Source of the DNA: Mucilaginibacter sp. dw_454
GTDB taxonomy: Bacteria; Bacteroidota; Bacteroidia; Sphingobacteriales; Sphingobacteriaceae
Assembly (NCBI RefSeq): GCF_018449775.1
Contig: NZ_JAAVVB010000007.1
Location: forward strand, 62,001-126,000
Length of the DNA: 64,000 bases
Direction: 5' to 3'
In this document: in pieces, positions 32,841 to 40,532 of the stretch
Numbering within the stretch: position 1 is the first letter of the stretch
Layout: every line of letters begins with the position of its first letter
Program-made: the position numbers and the translations under genes
Notes under the pieces: model-generated
What the model was told of the DNA's origin: nothing
What the model saw: the letters and a program-made list of their open reading frames with translations, nothing else
The model's database searches: none

Positions 32841-33697
32841 TCCAAATACCCTTTAAGCACCCAGCTGCGGGAATTGGCCCGCAGCCTGGCCAGTGCTTTA
32901 TCTTTGATCTGCCTTACGCGTTCGCGGGTAAGCTCATATTTATCGCCGATCTCTTCCAGGCTGAGTGGCTGTCCGTCGCCGAGGCCGAAAAACAGCGTTA
33001 AAACATCCCTTTCTTTATCGCCCAGCGTCCGCAGGCTTTGCGCTACTTCGATAGATAAAGATTCTGCGATCAGCCCTTTGTCGGTTCCCGGTTCGGAACT
33101 TTGCAGCACATCCAGCAGGGTATTATCCTCCTCGGCAGAAAATGGCGAATCATAGGAAATATGCTTACCTGAATGGCCGAGCACATCACTTACCTTTTCG
33201 GCCGTAATTTCCAGGCTTTCGGCCAGCTCTTCTGGTGTCGGCTGCCTTTCATACTTTTGTTCCAGTTGCGATGCCGCTTTGGCAATTTTAGAGAGATCCC
33301 CAACCTTGTTCAATGGCAGCCGGATCATCCGTCCCTGCTCATTAATGGCCGAAAGAATGGACTGCCTGATCCACCACACGGCATAAGATATAAATTTGAA
33401 ACCCTTGGTTTCATCAAAGCGCTTGGCTGCTTTAACCAAACCAACATTGCCTTCGTTGATCAAATCGCCCAGGGTCATGCCTGAGCTTTGGTATTGTTTC
33501 GCCACCGAAACCACGAACCTTAAATTTGCTGTTGTTAAACGCTCTAAAGCGGCCTGGTCGCCTTCTCTAATCTTTTGTGTTAATATCACCTCTTCCTGCG
33601 GGGTAACCATCGGAATCCTGGCAATATCTGACAAATATTGATTCAACGATGCGCTCTCCCGATTGGTGATCGACTCACTAATTTTAAGTTGCCTCAT
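32837..33697 (-). CDS. Primary-type (sigma-70) RNA polymerase sigma factor, probable paralogue
   Basis: A 286-residue group 1/2 sigma factor of the compact Bacteroidota type. It has MRQLKISESITNRESASLNQYL at the N-terminus, region 2 (NLRFVVSVAKQY, FDETKGFKFISYAVWWIRQSI), region 3 and region 4.2 (SLEEIGDKYELTRERVRQIKDKALARLR). Region 2.4/3.0 carries the WWIRQSILSAINEQGRMIRLP helix that reads TAnnTTTG-like boxes. It differs from the housekeeping RpoD consensus I recall (for example IARIPMVTPQEEVILTQKI), so I suspect a second, stationary-phase or stress copy. The true RpoD would be elsewhere. Confidence 0.85.
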   Translation of the reverse strand: MRQLKISESITNRESASLNQYLSDIARIPMVTPQEEVILTQKIREGDQAALERLTTANLRFVVSVAKQYQSSGMTLGDLINEGNVGLVKAAKRFDETKGFKFISYAVWWIRQSILSAINEQGRMIRLPLNKVGDLSKIAKAASQLEQKYERQPTPEELAESLEITAEKVSDVLGHSGKHISYDSPFSAEEDNTLLDVLQSSEPGTDKGLIAESLSIEVAQSLRTLGDKERDVLTLFFGLGDGQPLSLEEIGDKYELTRERVRQIKDKALARLRANSRSWVLKGYLD

Positions 33698-33864
33698 TTA
33701 TGAAAATCTTTTAATGTGAATGCTAAAGATTCGTTGTCTTGTCGGGCGCGAAAAAGCTTGTTGCTTATGATTGGCAGATGCCAGCGAAGGAAAGAATGCT
33801 TGAAAATCTTCAACGCACAAAGATAAGCACAAAATGAAAAAATTGTGTCGACTGGATGTCAAGA

Positions 33865-34203
33865 TTATTCCAACTCTTTGAGCGGGTCCCAGCAGACCTG
33901 TTTGAAGTTCAGCACCTTAAGCGCTTTTACCCCCACGCCTTCGGCTTCGAGCATGGCCTGGCGTTTACCCGCCGAGGCAGGGTCGCCCGACAGCCGCCCA
34001 TCACTGCTTACCACCCGGTAATAGGGCACAGGCGGGTTCGCGTTGCCACAGGCGCCCATCGCTTTGGCCACCATTCGCGATAAATTATCCGTACCCAAAG
34101 CCTTGGCAATCGCCCCGTAAGAGGTCACCCTGCCGGCAGGGATTTGCCGGGTAAGTTCCCAAACATGCTCAAAAAAGTTTTCGTCTTTCATAACAGCCGT
34201 CAA
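33865..34203 (-). CDS. Alkyltransferase-like (ATL) DNA-binding protein
   Basis: A 112-residue protein equal to the C-terminal DNA-binding domain of O6-alkylguanine-DNA methyltransferase: VWELTRQIPAGRVTSYGAIAKALG (14-37), then the active-site loop. The PCHR active site is replaced by PYYR (P60-R63), so the acceptor Cys is Tyr. Such ATL proteins cannot transfer the alkyl group; they flip alkylguanine and hand the site to nucleotide excision repair. The usual ATL residue is Trp or Ala, so Tyr is uncommon. It lies beside the sigma-factor gene but has its own 167-base upstream gap. Confidence 0.88.
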   Translation of the reverse strand: MTAVMKDENFFEHVWELTRQIPAGRVTSYGAIAKALGTDNLSRMVAKAMGACGNANPPVPYYRVVSSDGRLSGDPASAGKRQAMLEAEGVGVKALKVLNFKQVCWDPLKELE

Positions 34204-34253
34204 GACTCAAAAATACAAATTATCGACGAGCTCACCCGCATTCTTCCCGCCAC

Positions 34254-34443
34254 GTCATTGTGAGGAACGAAGCAATCTCTACATTAAACGTCACGAGTAC
34301 GCCGAGCTGTGGCCTGCGCTGCATACTCGCGCCAGCTTGGGTGGCAATCGCGAACTTTAATCTTCCACGTCATTGTGAGCGAGGTACGAGCGTGACAATC
34401 TCTCGCCGACCTGTCATTGCGAGCGCTAGCGTGGCAATCGCGA
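34254..34443. repeat. Cluster of three GTCATTGYGAG half-repeats
   Basis: Units start at 34254, 34372 and 34412 (GTCATTGTGAGG, GTCATTGTGAGCGAGG, GTCATTGCGAGCGCTAGCG), each followed by a GCAATCTCT/GCAATCGCGAA-type word. Confidence 0.7.
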
Positions 34444-34489
34444 ATTTGCATAGCTTACTTATCGCTTGGTAGCGCTCATTTGCCGCTAG

Positions 34490-34748
34490 GGCTATTACTT
34501 TGTCTTGATACAAAGTAATCAAAAATCAAGTCACACGGAATGCTTCTTTGCGCGCATGGCCTTTGCGCTGCAAATTAGGTAAAACCTGGGGAGGGGGCCT
34601 GTTGCCGCCGGTTGTCGCGCATGGGCCTGCGCTTCAGGCAACATTCCCAACACCCCTGCAGCCGCACCACCCAACATTGTTTTACCTGATTTCGCCCGAA
34701 GCTGTCCGTCTGACGGGTTGTGCATACTTTGTAGATCCGTCATCCTGA
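34490..34748. repeat. Repeat-derived tract with ATTACTTTGT/ACAAAGTAAT hairpin
   Basis: Hairpin ATTACTTTGTCTTGATACAA with GTAAT (34494-34518), then a 200-base GC-rich stretch lacking a credible reading frame, and a stub of the TCATCCTGAG repeat at 34739-34748. I read it as decayed mobile or repeat DNA. Confidence 0.4.
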
Positions 34749-34757
34749 GACCACTAT

Positions 34758-35033
34758 TTGTCTATACTAGCAATTCTTCAAAAGAATTCACAGTCTGCTT
34801 TAATCATTAAAAGAACATATGATATTTTTGAATTTCACAAATCTTACTCTGACAAATCAAATTTCAGAATAGATTTAGCTCAAACAGTTGGAGTAACCGG
34901 AAACAGTTTAGAAATAGCCCAAGTGAAATCATACATCGACAAAATGATGTTTTTGATTTTGTGCAGAAACGCCGCCATCAGGGTAACTAAAACAGCTTGG
35001 AAAGACATTCAGGATGGGCTTTTGTTGGCATAA
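34758..35033 (+). pseudogene. Possible gene remnant of unknown family
   Basis: An open frame of 91 codons with a TTG start only. The translation is plausible for a helical protein (RTYDIFEFHKSYSDKSNFR, SLEIAQVKSYIDKMM) with lower GC and a codon pattern unlike the flanking repeats. I do not recognise it. The lack of an ATG or promoter, and repeats on both sides, suggest the C-terminal remnant of a gene whose 5' part was replaced by repeat DNA; it could also be an intact small gene. Confidence 0.35.
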
Positions 35034-35084
35034 TGAATGATTATTCAGCCTGTGGTCGGTGTTATCACCGCACCACTTATCGCG

Positions 35085-35115
35085 TCAGAGATTGCCACGC
35101 TACGCTCGCAATGAC
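35085..35115 (-). repeat. GTCATTGCGAG half-repeat
   Basis: Reads AGATTGCCACGCTACGCTCG then CAATGAC; one arm only. Confidence 0.7.
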
Positions 35116-35140
35116 GCGGAGGGGAACTTCTTCTATCAAA

Positions 35141-35224
35141 TTTGTCATCCTGAGCATAGCGAAGGATCTTGTATAAGCGACAAGCAAAGCGTATAAGATC
35201 CTTCGCTATGCTCAGGATGACAAA
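35141..35224. repeat. TTTGTCATCCTGAGC inverted repeat, copy 3
   Basis: The best-preserved copy: about 34 paired bases (TTTGTCATCCTGAGCATAGC with CGAAGGATCTTGTATA and its complement), loop about 15 bases. It ends 10 bases from the next stop and could act as a terminator. Confidence 0.88.
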
Positions 35225-35233
35225 AGGAGTTAT

Positions 35234-35530
35234 CTAACCTTTAAGAAAATGCAAAACCAACTCCTCCCACTCCTCTTCCAAAGAAACAGTCGGACGGCTT
35301 TGCCCGGATTTTCGGTACCAGTAGCCGGCATTTGATGAGTCGCCTTCTTTGCGGTGGAGATAAGCGTGAACCCGGGCAGCGTCCGGGTCGTCCAAGTGGT
35401 CTACTTGGGCATGGGCTTGGTGCCAGTCGCCTTTGGCATCATACCATAGGCTTTTTAGGGGTGCGGTCCAGGTGTTGTCTGGTGTCGCTGCAGCTAACGT
35501 TGCTTTAAAATCTGCTAATGTTTTCATCAT
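35234..35530 (-). CDS. Conserved hypothetical small protein
   Basis: A 98-residue protein starting at 35530 (or the adjacent ATG at 35527): MKTLADFKATLAAATP, SLWYDAKGDWHQAHAQVDHL, HAYLHRKEGDSSNAGYWYRKSG and an LEEEWEELVLHF end. This Trp-rich pattern is a widespread uncharacterised family that often has WYRKAG-like repeats of TPR/Sel1 character. The longer frame to 35578 overlaps the HxlR gene and is not needed. Its start follows the HxlR stop at 8 bases, so the two are probably co-transcribed. Confidence 0.8.
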   Translation of the reverse strand: MMKTLADFKATLAAATPDNTWTAPLKSLWYDAKGDWHQAHAQVDHLDDPDAARVHAYLHRKEGDSSNAGYWYRKSGQSRPTVSLEEEWEELVLHFLKG

Positions 35531-35538
35531 CAAATAAT

Positions 35539-35898
35539 TTATCTCCCCACGATCGCCTTCCGGTGTACCACGCCCCATTCTGCCAGGTTACTAATGATGG
35601 TTTGCAGCGTATCGCCATGTTCTGTCAATTCATACTGAACCGAGATGGGTTGTGTATCTAAAACGGTCCGTTTTACCAGTTGGTTGATCTCCAGCTCCTT
35701 TAGTTCTTTGCTTAGCATCCGGTTGGAAATTCCTTCTATATCATTCAAAATATCAGAAAACCGCCGTTTTTTGTAACAGCAAATAGACGAGATGATGGCG
35801 ATCTTCCATTTCCCGTTCAGCACGTCCATGGAGTCTTGAACGGCTCTCATTCTTTTCTTTTGTTCGTTATGGAACTCTGTTATTGCGCACACTGCCAT
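35539..35898 (-). CDS. HxlR-family transcriptional regulator
   Basis: A 119-residue winged-helix regulator: MDVLNGKWKIAIISSICCYKKRRFSDILNDIEGISNRMLSKELKELE with PISVQYELTEHGDTLQTII. HxlR proteins respond to electrophiles or quinones and usually control the divergent neighbour, here the SDR oxidoreductase at 36002. Cys residues before helix 2 (SSICCYKKRRF) could be redox sensors, as in HypR-type HxlR members. The first ATG gives a slightly long N-terminus; the ATG at about residue 17 is possible. Confidence 0.9.
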   Translation of the reverse strand: MAVCAITEFHNEQKKRMRAVQDSMDVLNGKWKIAIISSICCYKKRRFSDILNDIEGISNRMLSKELKELEINQLVKRTVLDTQPISVQYELTEHGDTLQTIISNLAEWGVVHRKAIVGR

Positions 35899-35966
35899 GT
35901 TACCTGGTTACCTCTATGTTACTGTTATTTATCAGTACAAAGTTACTAATAATAACTCGGGTAGTC

Positions 35967-35974
35967 TACCTTTG
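35967..35974 (+). promoter_or_regulatory. -7 element TACCTTTG for the SDR gene
   Basis: Perfect TAnnTTTG in the divergent HxlR-SDR gap; GTTACC...GTTACT and TAGTAACT words (35899-35952: TTACCTGGTTACC, TTACTGTT, AGTTACTAAT) could be the HxlR operator. Confidence 0.55.
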
Positions 35975-36001
35975 TTGCTCAAACTTTTAAAAAAAGAAAT
36001 C

Positions 36002-36754
36002 ATGGATAAGTTAAAAAATAAAGTAGTCGTAATTACAGGTGGTAATAGCGGTATTGGCTTTGGCATTGCCGAAGCATTTAAAAACGAAGGCGCTGTAGGG
36101 GTTATCGTCGGCAGAAACCAGGAAACTTTAGCCAGCGCTGCGGTTCAGCTTGGCGATAATTTTATCGCTATCAACGCTGATGTAACCAACCTTGCCGACC
36201 TGGACCGCGTGTTTGCAGCAACCACAGAAAAATTTGGTAAAATAGACGTGTTGGTAGCCAATGCGGGTGCCGGAGCAGTAGGAACGGTGGCTACTTTTAG
36301 CGAAGCCGACTTTGACCAGGCCATTGATCTGAACCTGAAAAGTGTTTATTTCACTGTCCAAAAAGCGCTGCCTTATATGAAAGACGGTGGTTCTGTAATT
36401 CTGATCGGATCGAACGCGGCGCACCGGGCCTATGCCAATTTTACGCTGTACGGTGCGGCGAAAGCGGCAGTCATCTATTTAGCCAAGGGCTTTTCAAGCG
36501 ACCTTTTAGACAGAAAGATCAGGGCAAATGTGATCACACCGGGCACCACAGATACCCCGGCATTTGCCAAGTTTGTGCCCGCAGAACAAATGGAAGCGGT
36601 AAAAAAACACTTTGCAGATCAAATGCCCATAGGCCGGATTGGCCAACCGGCTGATATTGGTAAAGCCGCGGTTTTCCTGGCTTCTGACGATTCTGCGTTT
36701 ATGCTGGGTGCCGAACTGCTGGTTGATGGTGGCATGACCTACCTTGCTAAGTAA
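36002..36754 (+). CDS. SDR-family oxidoreductase
   Basis: A 250-residue classical short-chain dehydrogenase: TGGNSGIGFGI cofactor motif (11-21), NAGAG (about 88), catalytic Ser in ILIGSNAA and Tyr-Lys in YGAAKAA, C-terminal ADIGKAAVFLASDDSAFMLGAELLVDGG. It probably reduces a quinone or carbonyl with NADPH. Divergent to HxlR and preceded by TACCTTTG, so likely HxlR-regulated. The start is the ATG at 36002, not the far upstream one. Confidence 0.9.
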   Translation: MDKLKNKVVVITGGNSGIGFGIAEAFKNEGAVGVIVGRNQETLASAAVQLGDNFIAINADVTNLADLDRVFAATTEKFGKIDVLVANAGAGAVGTVATFSEADFDQAIDLNLKSVYFTVQKALPYMKDGGSVILIGSNAAHRAYANFTLYGAAKAAVIYLAKGFSSDLLDRKIRANVITPGTTDTPAFAKFVPAEQMEAVKKHFADQMPIGRIGQPADIGKAAVFLASDDSAFMLGAELLVDGGMTYLAK

Positions 36755-36766
36755 TTGACGCCACTC

Positions 36767-36802
36767 TTTTAAATCCCTGTTTTTTCGGAAACAGGGACTT
36801 TT
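36767..36802 (+). terminator. SDR gene terminator
   Basis: AAATCCCTGTTTTTTC / GGAAACAGGGACTTTTTG; stem CCCTGTTT-AAACAGGG with T-run. The same stem words recur after the second SDR gene (38313-38344). Confidence 0.75.
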
Positions 36803-36833
36803 TGTTGCTAAATTGCGCTCATTATACAGGTGA

Positions 36834-37424
36834 ATGATGGCTGATTTTGAAGCATTTTTCGATTACATCCAGGAAATCTCCGGCAAACTGCTTTCAGAAG
36901 ATGATAAGCATTTGCTCATGGCTCATTTTAAACCTAAGAAGCTTCGCAGACGGCAGTACTTTTTACAGGAAGGCGACGTATGCAAATACATCGGGTTTAT
37001 TGTAAAAGGGTCTGCCCGGACCTTTACGGTAGATGAAAAAGGGCATGAGCATATCCTGAAATTATCGTTAGAAAACTGGTGGCTGGCCGATTTTGAGAGC
37101 TTTTACCTGTTAAAGCCAAGTCGCTTTAATATTGAAGCGCTGGAGGATCTGGAGGTTCTGCAATCAACCAATGCGCAGATAGAGGAGTATTTGAAGGCTA
37201 TACCTGCTTTTTCGGCCATGGCCAGCATAATCAGTCAAAATTACACCATCGCCAACCAAAACAGGGTGCAGGCCGCTATAAGCTATACAGCCGAAGAGCG
37301 TTACGAGGATTTGGTTAAAAACTATCCGCATTTTCTGCAGCGGTTCCCGCAAAACATGATCGCGTCTTACTTAGGCTTATCGCCCGAGACTTTGAGCAGG
37401 CTAAAGAAAAATTCTTTTAAATAA
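36834..37424 (+). CDS. Crp/Fnr-family transcriptional regulator
   Basis: A 196-residue regulator with an N-terminal cyclic-nucleotide-binding-like domain (LRRRQYFLQEGDVCKYIGFIVKGSARTF) and a C-terminal helix-turn-helix ending SYLGLSPETLSRLKK. It resembles the large Bacteroidota Crp-like group with no proven ligand; the Arg/Glu set that binds cAMP is not obvious. It lies upstream of, and co-directional with, the second SDR gene. The two ATGs at 36834 and 36837 cannot be told apart. Confidence 0.88.
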   Translation: MMADFEAFFDYIQEISGKLLSEDDKHLLMAHFKPKKLRRRQYFLQEGDVCKYIGFIVKGSARTFTVDEKGHEHILKLSLENWWLADFESFYLLKPSRFNIEALEDLEVLQSTNAQIEEYLKAIPAFSAMASIISQNYTIANQNRVQAAISYTAEERYEDLVKNYPHFLQRFPQNMIASYLGLSPETLSRLKKNSFK

Positions 37425-37527
37425 CTCTATCTGTTTCTAGCTTATTGCCTATTTGACTTGATCTGGATCAAGAGTATTTAATGATTCAGGTCAATGTGCA
37501 GCTCATTGGGGCATCGCACCTTTGTAT

Positions 37528-38286
37528 ATGAAAAAATTAGAAAACAAAGTAGCGGTAGTTACCGGTGCATCAAAAGGAATAGGTGCAGCCATAGCCAAAC
37601 ACTTTGCGGCCGAGGGCGCAAAGGTTGTTGTAAATTATGCCTCAAGTAAAGAGGGCGCAGATAAAGTAGTGAAAGCCATAACCGACAACGGCGGCATAGC
37701 CATTGCGGTACAGGCCGATGTATCGAAAGAAGCTGATGTGACGCGGTTGTTTGCAGAAGCAAGTAATGCTTTCGGGTCGCTGGATATTTTGGTAAATAAC
37801 GCAGTAGCCCAGGGATACGCTCCTATTGAACAAATTTCGGAGGCGGATTTTCATCAGAGTTTTAACGTCAACGTTTTGGGTCCGATATTAACTATCCAGT
37901 CGGCTTTAAAAGCGTTTGGCGACAAGGGTGGCAATATCATCAATATCAGTTCGGGTGCCAGCAAATACCCGTTGCCGGGAGCCTCGTTATATTCTGCAAC
38001 TAAGGCTGCCCTGGATGCCTTTACTGTAGCATTATCTAAAGAATTGGGTGCAAAGAACGTTCGCATCAATTCTGTTTTGCCGGGCGCTACCGAAACCGAA
38101 GGTGCAACCAGTGCAGGTGTTACTGCCGGCAGTGATTACGAAAAAATGTTTATTGCCAATACGCCGCTCGGCCGCAGAGGCCAGCGAGCAGACATTGCGA
38201 AAGCGGTGGTATTCCTGGCTTCGGATGATGCCGCCTGGATTACGGGTGAGCAAATTTCTGTTTCGGGTGGGATGTATGGGTTTTAA
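37528..38286 (+). CDS. SDR-family oxidoreductase (FabG-like)
   Basis: A 252-residue SDR with VVTGASKGIGAAIAK (8-22), DVSKEADV, NNAVAQG in place of NNAG, catalytic ISSGASKYPLPGASLYSATKAALDAFT and a C-terminus ITGEQISVSGGMYGF. It resembles 3-oxoacyl-ACP reductase-like enzymes but is probably a general carbonyl reductase. The TTG two codons upstream is in frame; ATG at 37528 is preferred. A terminator follows. Confidence 0.9.
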   Translation: MKKLENKVAVVTGASKGIGAAIAKHFAAEGAKVVVNYASSKEGADKVVKAITDNGGIAIAVQADVSKEADVTRLFAEASNAFGSLDILVNNAVAQGYAPIEQISEADFHQSFNVNVLGPILTIQSALKAFGDKGGNIINISSGASKYPLPGASLYSATKAALDAFTVALSKELGAKNVRINSVLPGATETEGATSAGVTAGSDYEKMFIANTPLGRRGQRADIAKAVVFLASDDAAWITGEQISVSGGMYGF

Positions 38287-38312
38287 ACAATCGTTTCAAG
38301 AGTATCAGTCTT

Positions 38313-38344
38313 CAAATCCCTGTTTCTTTTGGAGGCAGGGATTT
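38313..38344 (+). terminator. Terminator after the FabG-like SDR
   Basis: AAATCCCTGTTTC / GGCAGGGATTT stem with short loop. Confidence 0.65.
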
Positions 38345-38425
38345 GGACCTTACTTGTGCTTTAGCTAACAACATGATCAAATTTTAGCCTGCCGCCCGGG
38401 TGACATGATCGAAATAAAATCTAAT

Positions 38426-38517
38426 GCGGGCGTTTCCGCCTTTAGGCGGCCGGGCTTTCCGCTCATACTGCACAGGCCTTATTCACGAGGCCGGTATCCG
38501 CTGCAATCCCTAACGCG
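38426..38517 (+). repeat. GCGGGCGTTTCC...CCCTAACGCG element, full copy
   Basis: Blocks in order: GCGGGCGTTTCC, hairpin CCGCCTTTAGGCGG, CCGGGCTTTCCGCTCATACTG, CACAGGCCTTA, GAGGCCGGTATCCGCTGCAA, TCCCTAACGCG. It is the best-preserved copy (compare 30713-30797 and the partial 29138-29195). Confidence 0.7.
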
Positions 38518-38700
38518 TTTGCGCCCTCCTTGAAAAGGCAGTTTGGGCTTCAGAACAAATCAATGCGCTTTGGCTTTGTCGCAAAGAAAATAAACTGTTT
38601 TAACTGCTTTTTAAACGAAAATTATGCAAAATTCCGTTGAGATACATGTCTAATTAATGTTTTAAGCGTCAGAAAAGAACCAGGCAGCATTGATCAGCTC

Positions 38701-38852
38701 TGTTTCACCAATGAAACAAATCCTGACTTAAAAGTCTATTTTGGTGTTTCATTTTGTTTCACTGTATTTTTATAATATTTTGATTTTCAAATAATTAATC
38801 AAAAACACTGTTTCACTTGTTTCATCTGTTGCATATACACGTGAAACAAACA
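38701..38852 (+). repeat. TGAAACA/TGTTTCA block element, copy A
   Basis: About 150 bases containing, in order, ATGAAACAAA, ACTTAAAAGTC, GTTTCATTTTGTTTCACT, an AT-rich centre, TGTTTCACTTGTTTCATCTG and ACACGTGAAACAAA. The reverse complement of 60284-60428 shows the same blocks in the same order and spacing. The rest of the gap 38287-39029 has the element above, a terminator and a TACGT repeat, but no gene. Confidence 0.8.
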
Positions 38853-38928
38853 CGCTATTGCCTGCTTGGTTAACACACCCCTGCCCCTCTCAAGAAGGGA
38901 ACCCTGGGACTTTGCCCCCCCGCCCTAG

Positions 38929-38957
38929 CGTAAAACGTACTACGTCCAACGTATAAC
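38929..38957. repeat. TAAAACGTACTACGTCC-type repeat
   Basis: Fourth tract of the TACGTTTTACG family (29001-29038, 30571-30600, 31012-31046). Confidence 0.5.
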
Positions 38958-39004
38958 CCTACAAAAACCTATCATTACCATGACAAACCTCCGCACGGTT
39001 TTCG

Positions 39005-39012
39005 TAATTTTG
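39005..39012 (+). promoter_or_regulatory. -7 element TAATTTTG for mrp
   Basis: Perfect TAnnTTTG 17 bases before the mrp ATG. Confidence 0.6.
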
Positions 39013-39029
39013 TGGTCTGATAACGCGCC

Positions 39030-40118
39030 ATGAGTATTACTAAAGAACAAGTACTGCAAGCTTTAAGCAATGTTGAGGAACCCGACCTGAAGAAGGACCT
39101 GGTTACCCTGAACATGATTGAGGATATTGTGATAGACGGTAACAACCTGAGTTTTTCGGTGATACTGACTACGCCTGCCTGCCCGCTTAAGGCCTTGATT
39201 GAGAATGCTTGCCGTAACGCCATAGGCCACTTCATCAGCAAGGATATCGTGGTTACGGTTAACATGACATCGCGCGTTACCACGCAGAAGAACACCGGCG
39301 TGCCGGGGGTTAAGAATATCATTGCCGTGGCGTCGGGCAAGGGTGGTGTGGGTAAAAGCACCGTGGCTGTTAACTTGGCCCTGGGCCTGGCTATAAGCGG
39401 CGCCAAAGTGGGTTTAATTGATGCTGATATCTACGGACCGAGCATCCCTATTATGTTTGGGCTGGAGGGCGCTAAGCCTATGGCTACCAATGTTAATGGC
39501 AAAACCAGGATTGAGCCTATTGAGAAGTATGGCATCAAGCTGCTGTCGATAGGGTTCTTTACAGACCCTAATCAACCGGTGCCCTGGCGCGGACCAATGG
39601 TGTCGACCGCCGTTAAGCAACTATTTAATGATGCCGACTGGGGCGAGCTGGACTACCTGGTAGTAGACCTGCCACCGGGTACCGGCGATATCCACATTAC
39701 CATTACGCAAACCTTCCCGGTTACCGGGGCGGTGATCGTAACAACCCCGCAAGCCGTAGCATTGGCCGACGCGAAGAAGGGTATCGGTATGTTTTTGATG
39801 GAGAGCATTAACGTGCCTTTACTAGGTATTGTAGAAAACATGGCCTACTTTACCCCTGCCGAGCTGCCGGAGAACAAGTATTACATCTTCGGTCAGGGAG
39901 GAGGAAAGAAACTGGCTGAGCAACTAGAGGTGCCGTTTTTAGGCGAAATACCGCTCATCAAAGGTATCAGCGACAGCGGCGACGCAGGTAAACCTATTGT
40001 TTTGAACGATGAGCATGAGCTTATGGTTAATGCCTTTACAGAGATGGCAAACCGCGTGGCACAGCAGATATCTATAAATAATGCCAGAGGATTATCTGCA
40101 GATATTGTAAATAATTAA
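39030..40118 (+). CDS. mrp: Mrp/ApbC-type iron-sulfur carrier ATPase
   Basis: A 362-residue protein with N-terminal MIP18 (DUF59) domain (about 1-85: VEEPDLKKDLVTLNMIEDI) and ParA-like P-loop ATPase (ASGKGGVGKSTVAVNLA about 101-118; LIDADIYGPSIPIMFG; VVDLPPGTGDIHIT). Mrp proteins bind and transfer Fe-S clusters. The C-terminal CxxC found in many Mrp proteins is not visible, so cluster binding may differ. It is followed at 25 bases by a NifU-domain protein, which fits a joint Fe-S delivery role. Confidence 0.93.
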   Translation: MSITKEQVLQALSNVEEPDLKKDLVTLNMIEDIVIDGNNLSFSVILTTPACPLKALIENACRNAIGHFISKDIVVTVNMTSRVTTQKNTGVPGVKNIIAVASGKGGVGKSTVAVNLALGLAISGAKVGLIDADIYGPSIPIMFGLEGAKPMATNVNGKTRIEPIEKYGIKLLSIGFFTDPNQPVPWRGPMVSTAVKQLFNDADWGELDYLVVDLPPGTGDIHITITQTFPVTGAVIVTTPQAVALADAKKGIGMFLMESINVPLLGIVENMAYFTPAELPENKYYIFGQGGGKKLAEQLEVPFLGEIPLIKGISDSGDAGKPIVLNDEHELMVNAFTEMANRVAQQISINNARGLSADIVNN

Positions 40119-40143
40119 TAACTTTACTTATAAATCTGTAAAA

Positions 40144-40422
40144 ATGAGTTTATTAGAAAGGGTTGAAGCAGCGTTAGATACTATCCGTCCGTACCTGGAG
40201 ACAGACGGTGGCAATGTATCGGTGGAGGAGATCACGCCCGAAGGTATTGTTAAGTTAAGATTACTAGGTTCGTGCGGCTCTTGCCCCATGAGTATCATGA
40301 CGCTTAAAGCGGGTATTGAAGGCGCTATACAAAAGGCAGTACCTGAGATTACCGGCGTTGAGGCCATTAATCTAACCGATATAGACGACCCTAATGCCGT
40401 GGTTCCTGAAAACCTGCGTTAA
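40144..40422 (+). CDS. NifU-like C-terminal-domain Fe-S scaffold
   Basis: A 92-residue protein equal to the NifU C-terminal domain: LDTIRPYLETDGGNVSVEEI and GSCGSCPMSIMTLKAGIEG, with the cluster-binding CxxC (CGSC). It can hold a transient 4Fe-4S cluster and pass it to apoproteins. It is paired with mrp in a two-gene operon. Confidence 0.94.
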   Translation: MSLLERVEAALDTIRPYLETDGGNVSVEEITPEGIVKLRLLGSCGSCPMSIMTLKAGIEGAIQKAVPEITGVEAINLTDIDDPNAVVPENLR

Positions 40423-40532
40423 TTGTTAAGTATTGTTAAATACGGCTTTAGCCATAGCACAATACTTTGGGTTTAAAAACTAAAAACTATTTTTGCCCGT
40501 TAATGGTATTTTAAAGGAAGTACTACAGCACA

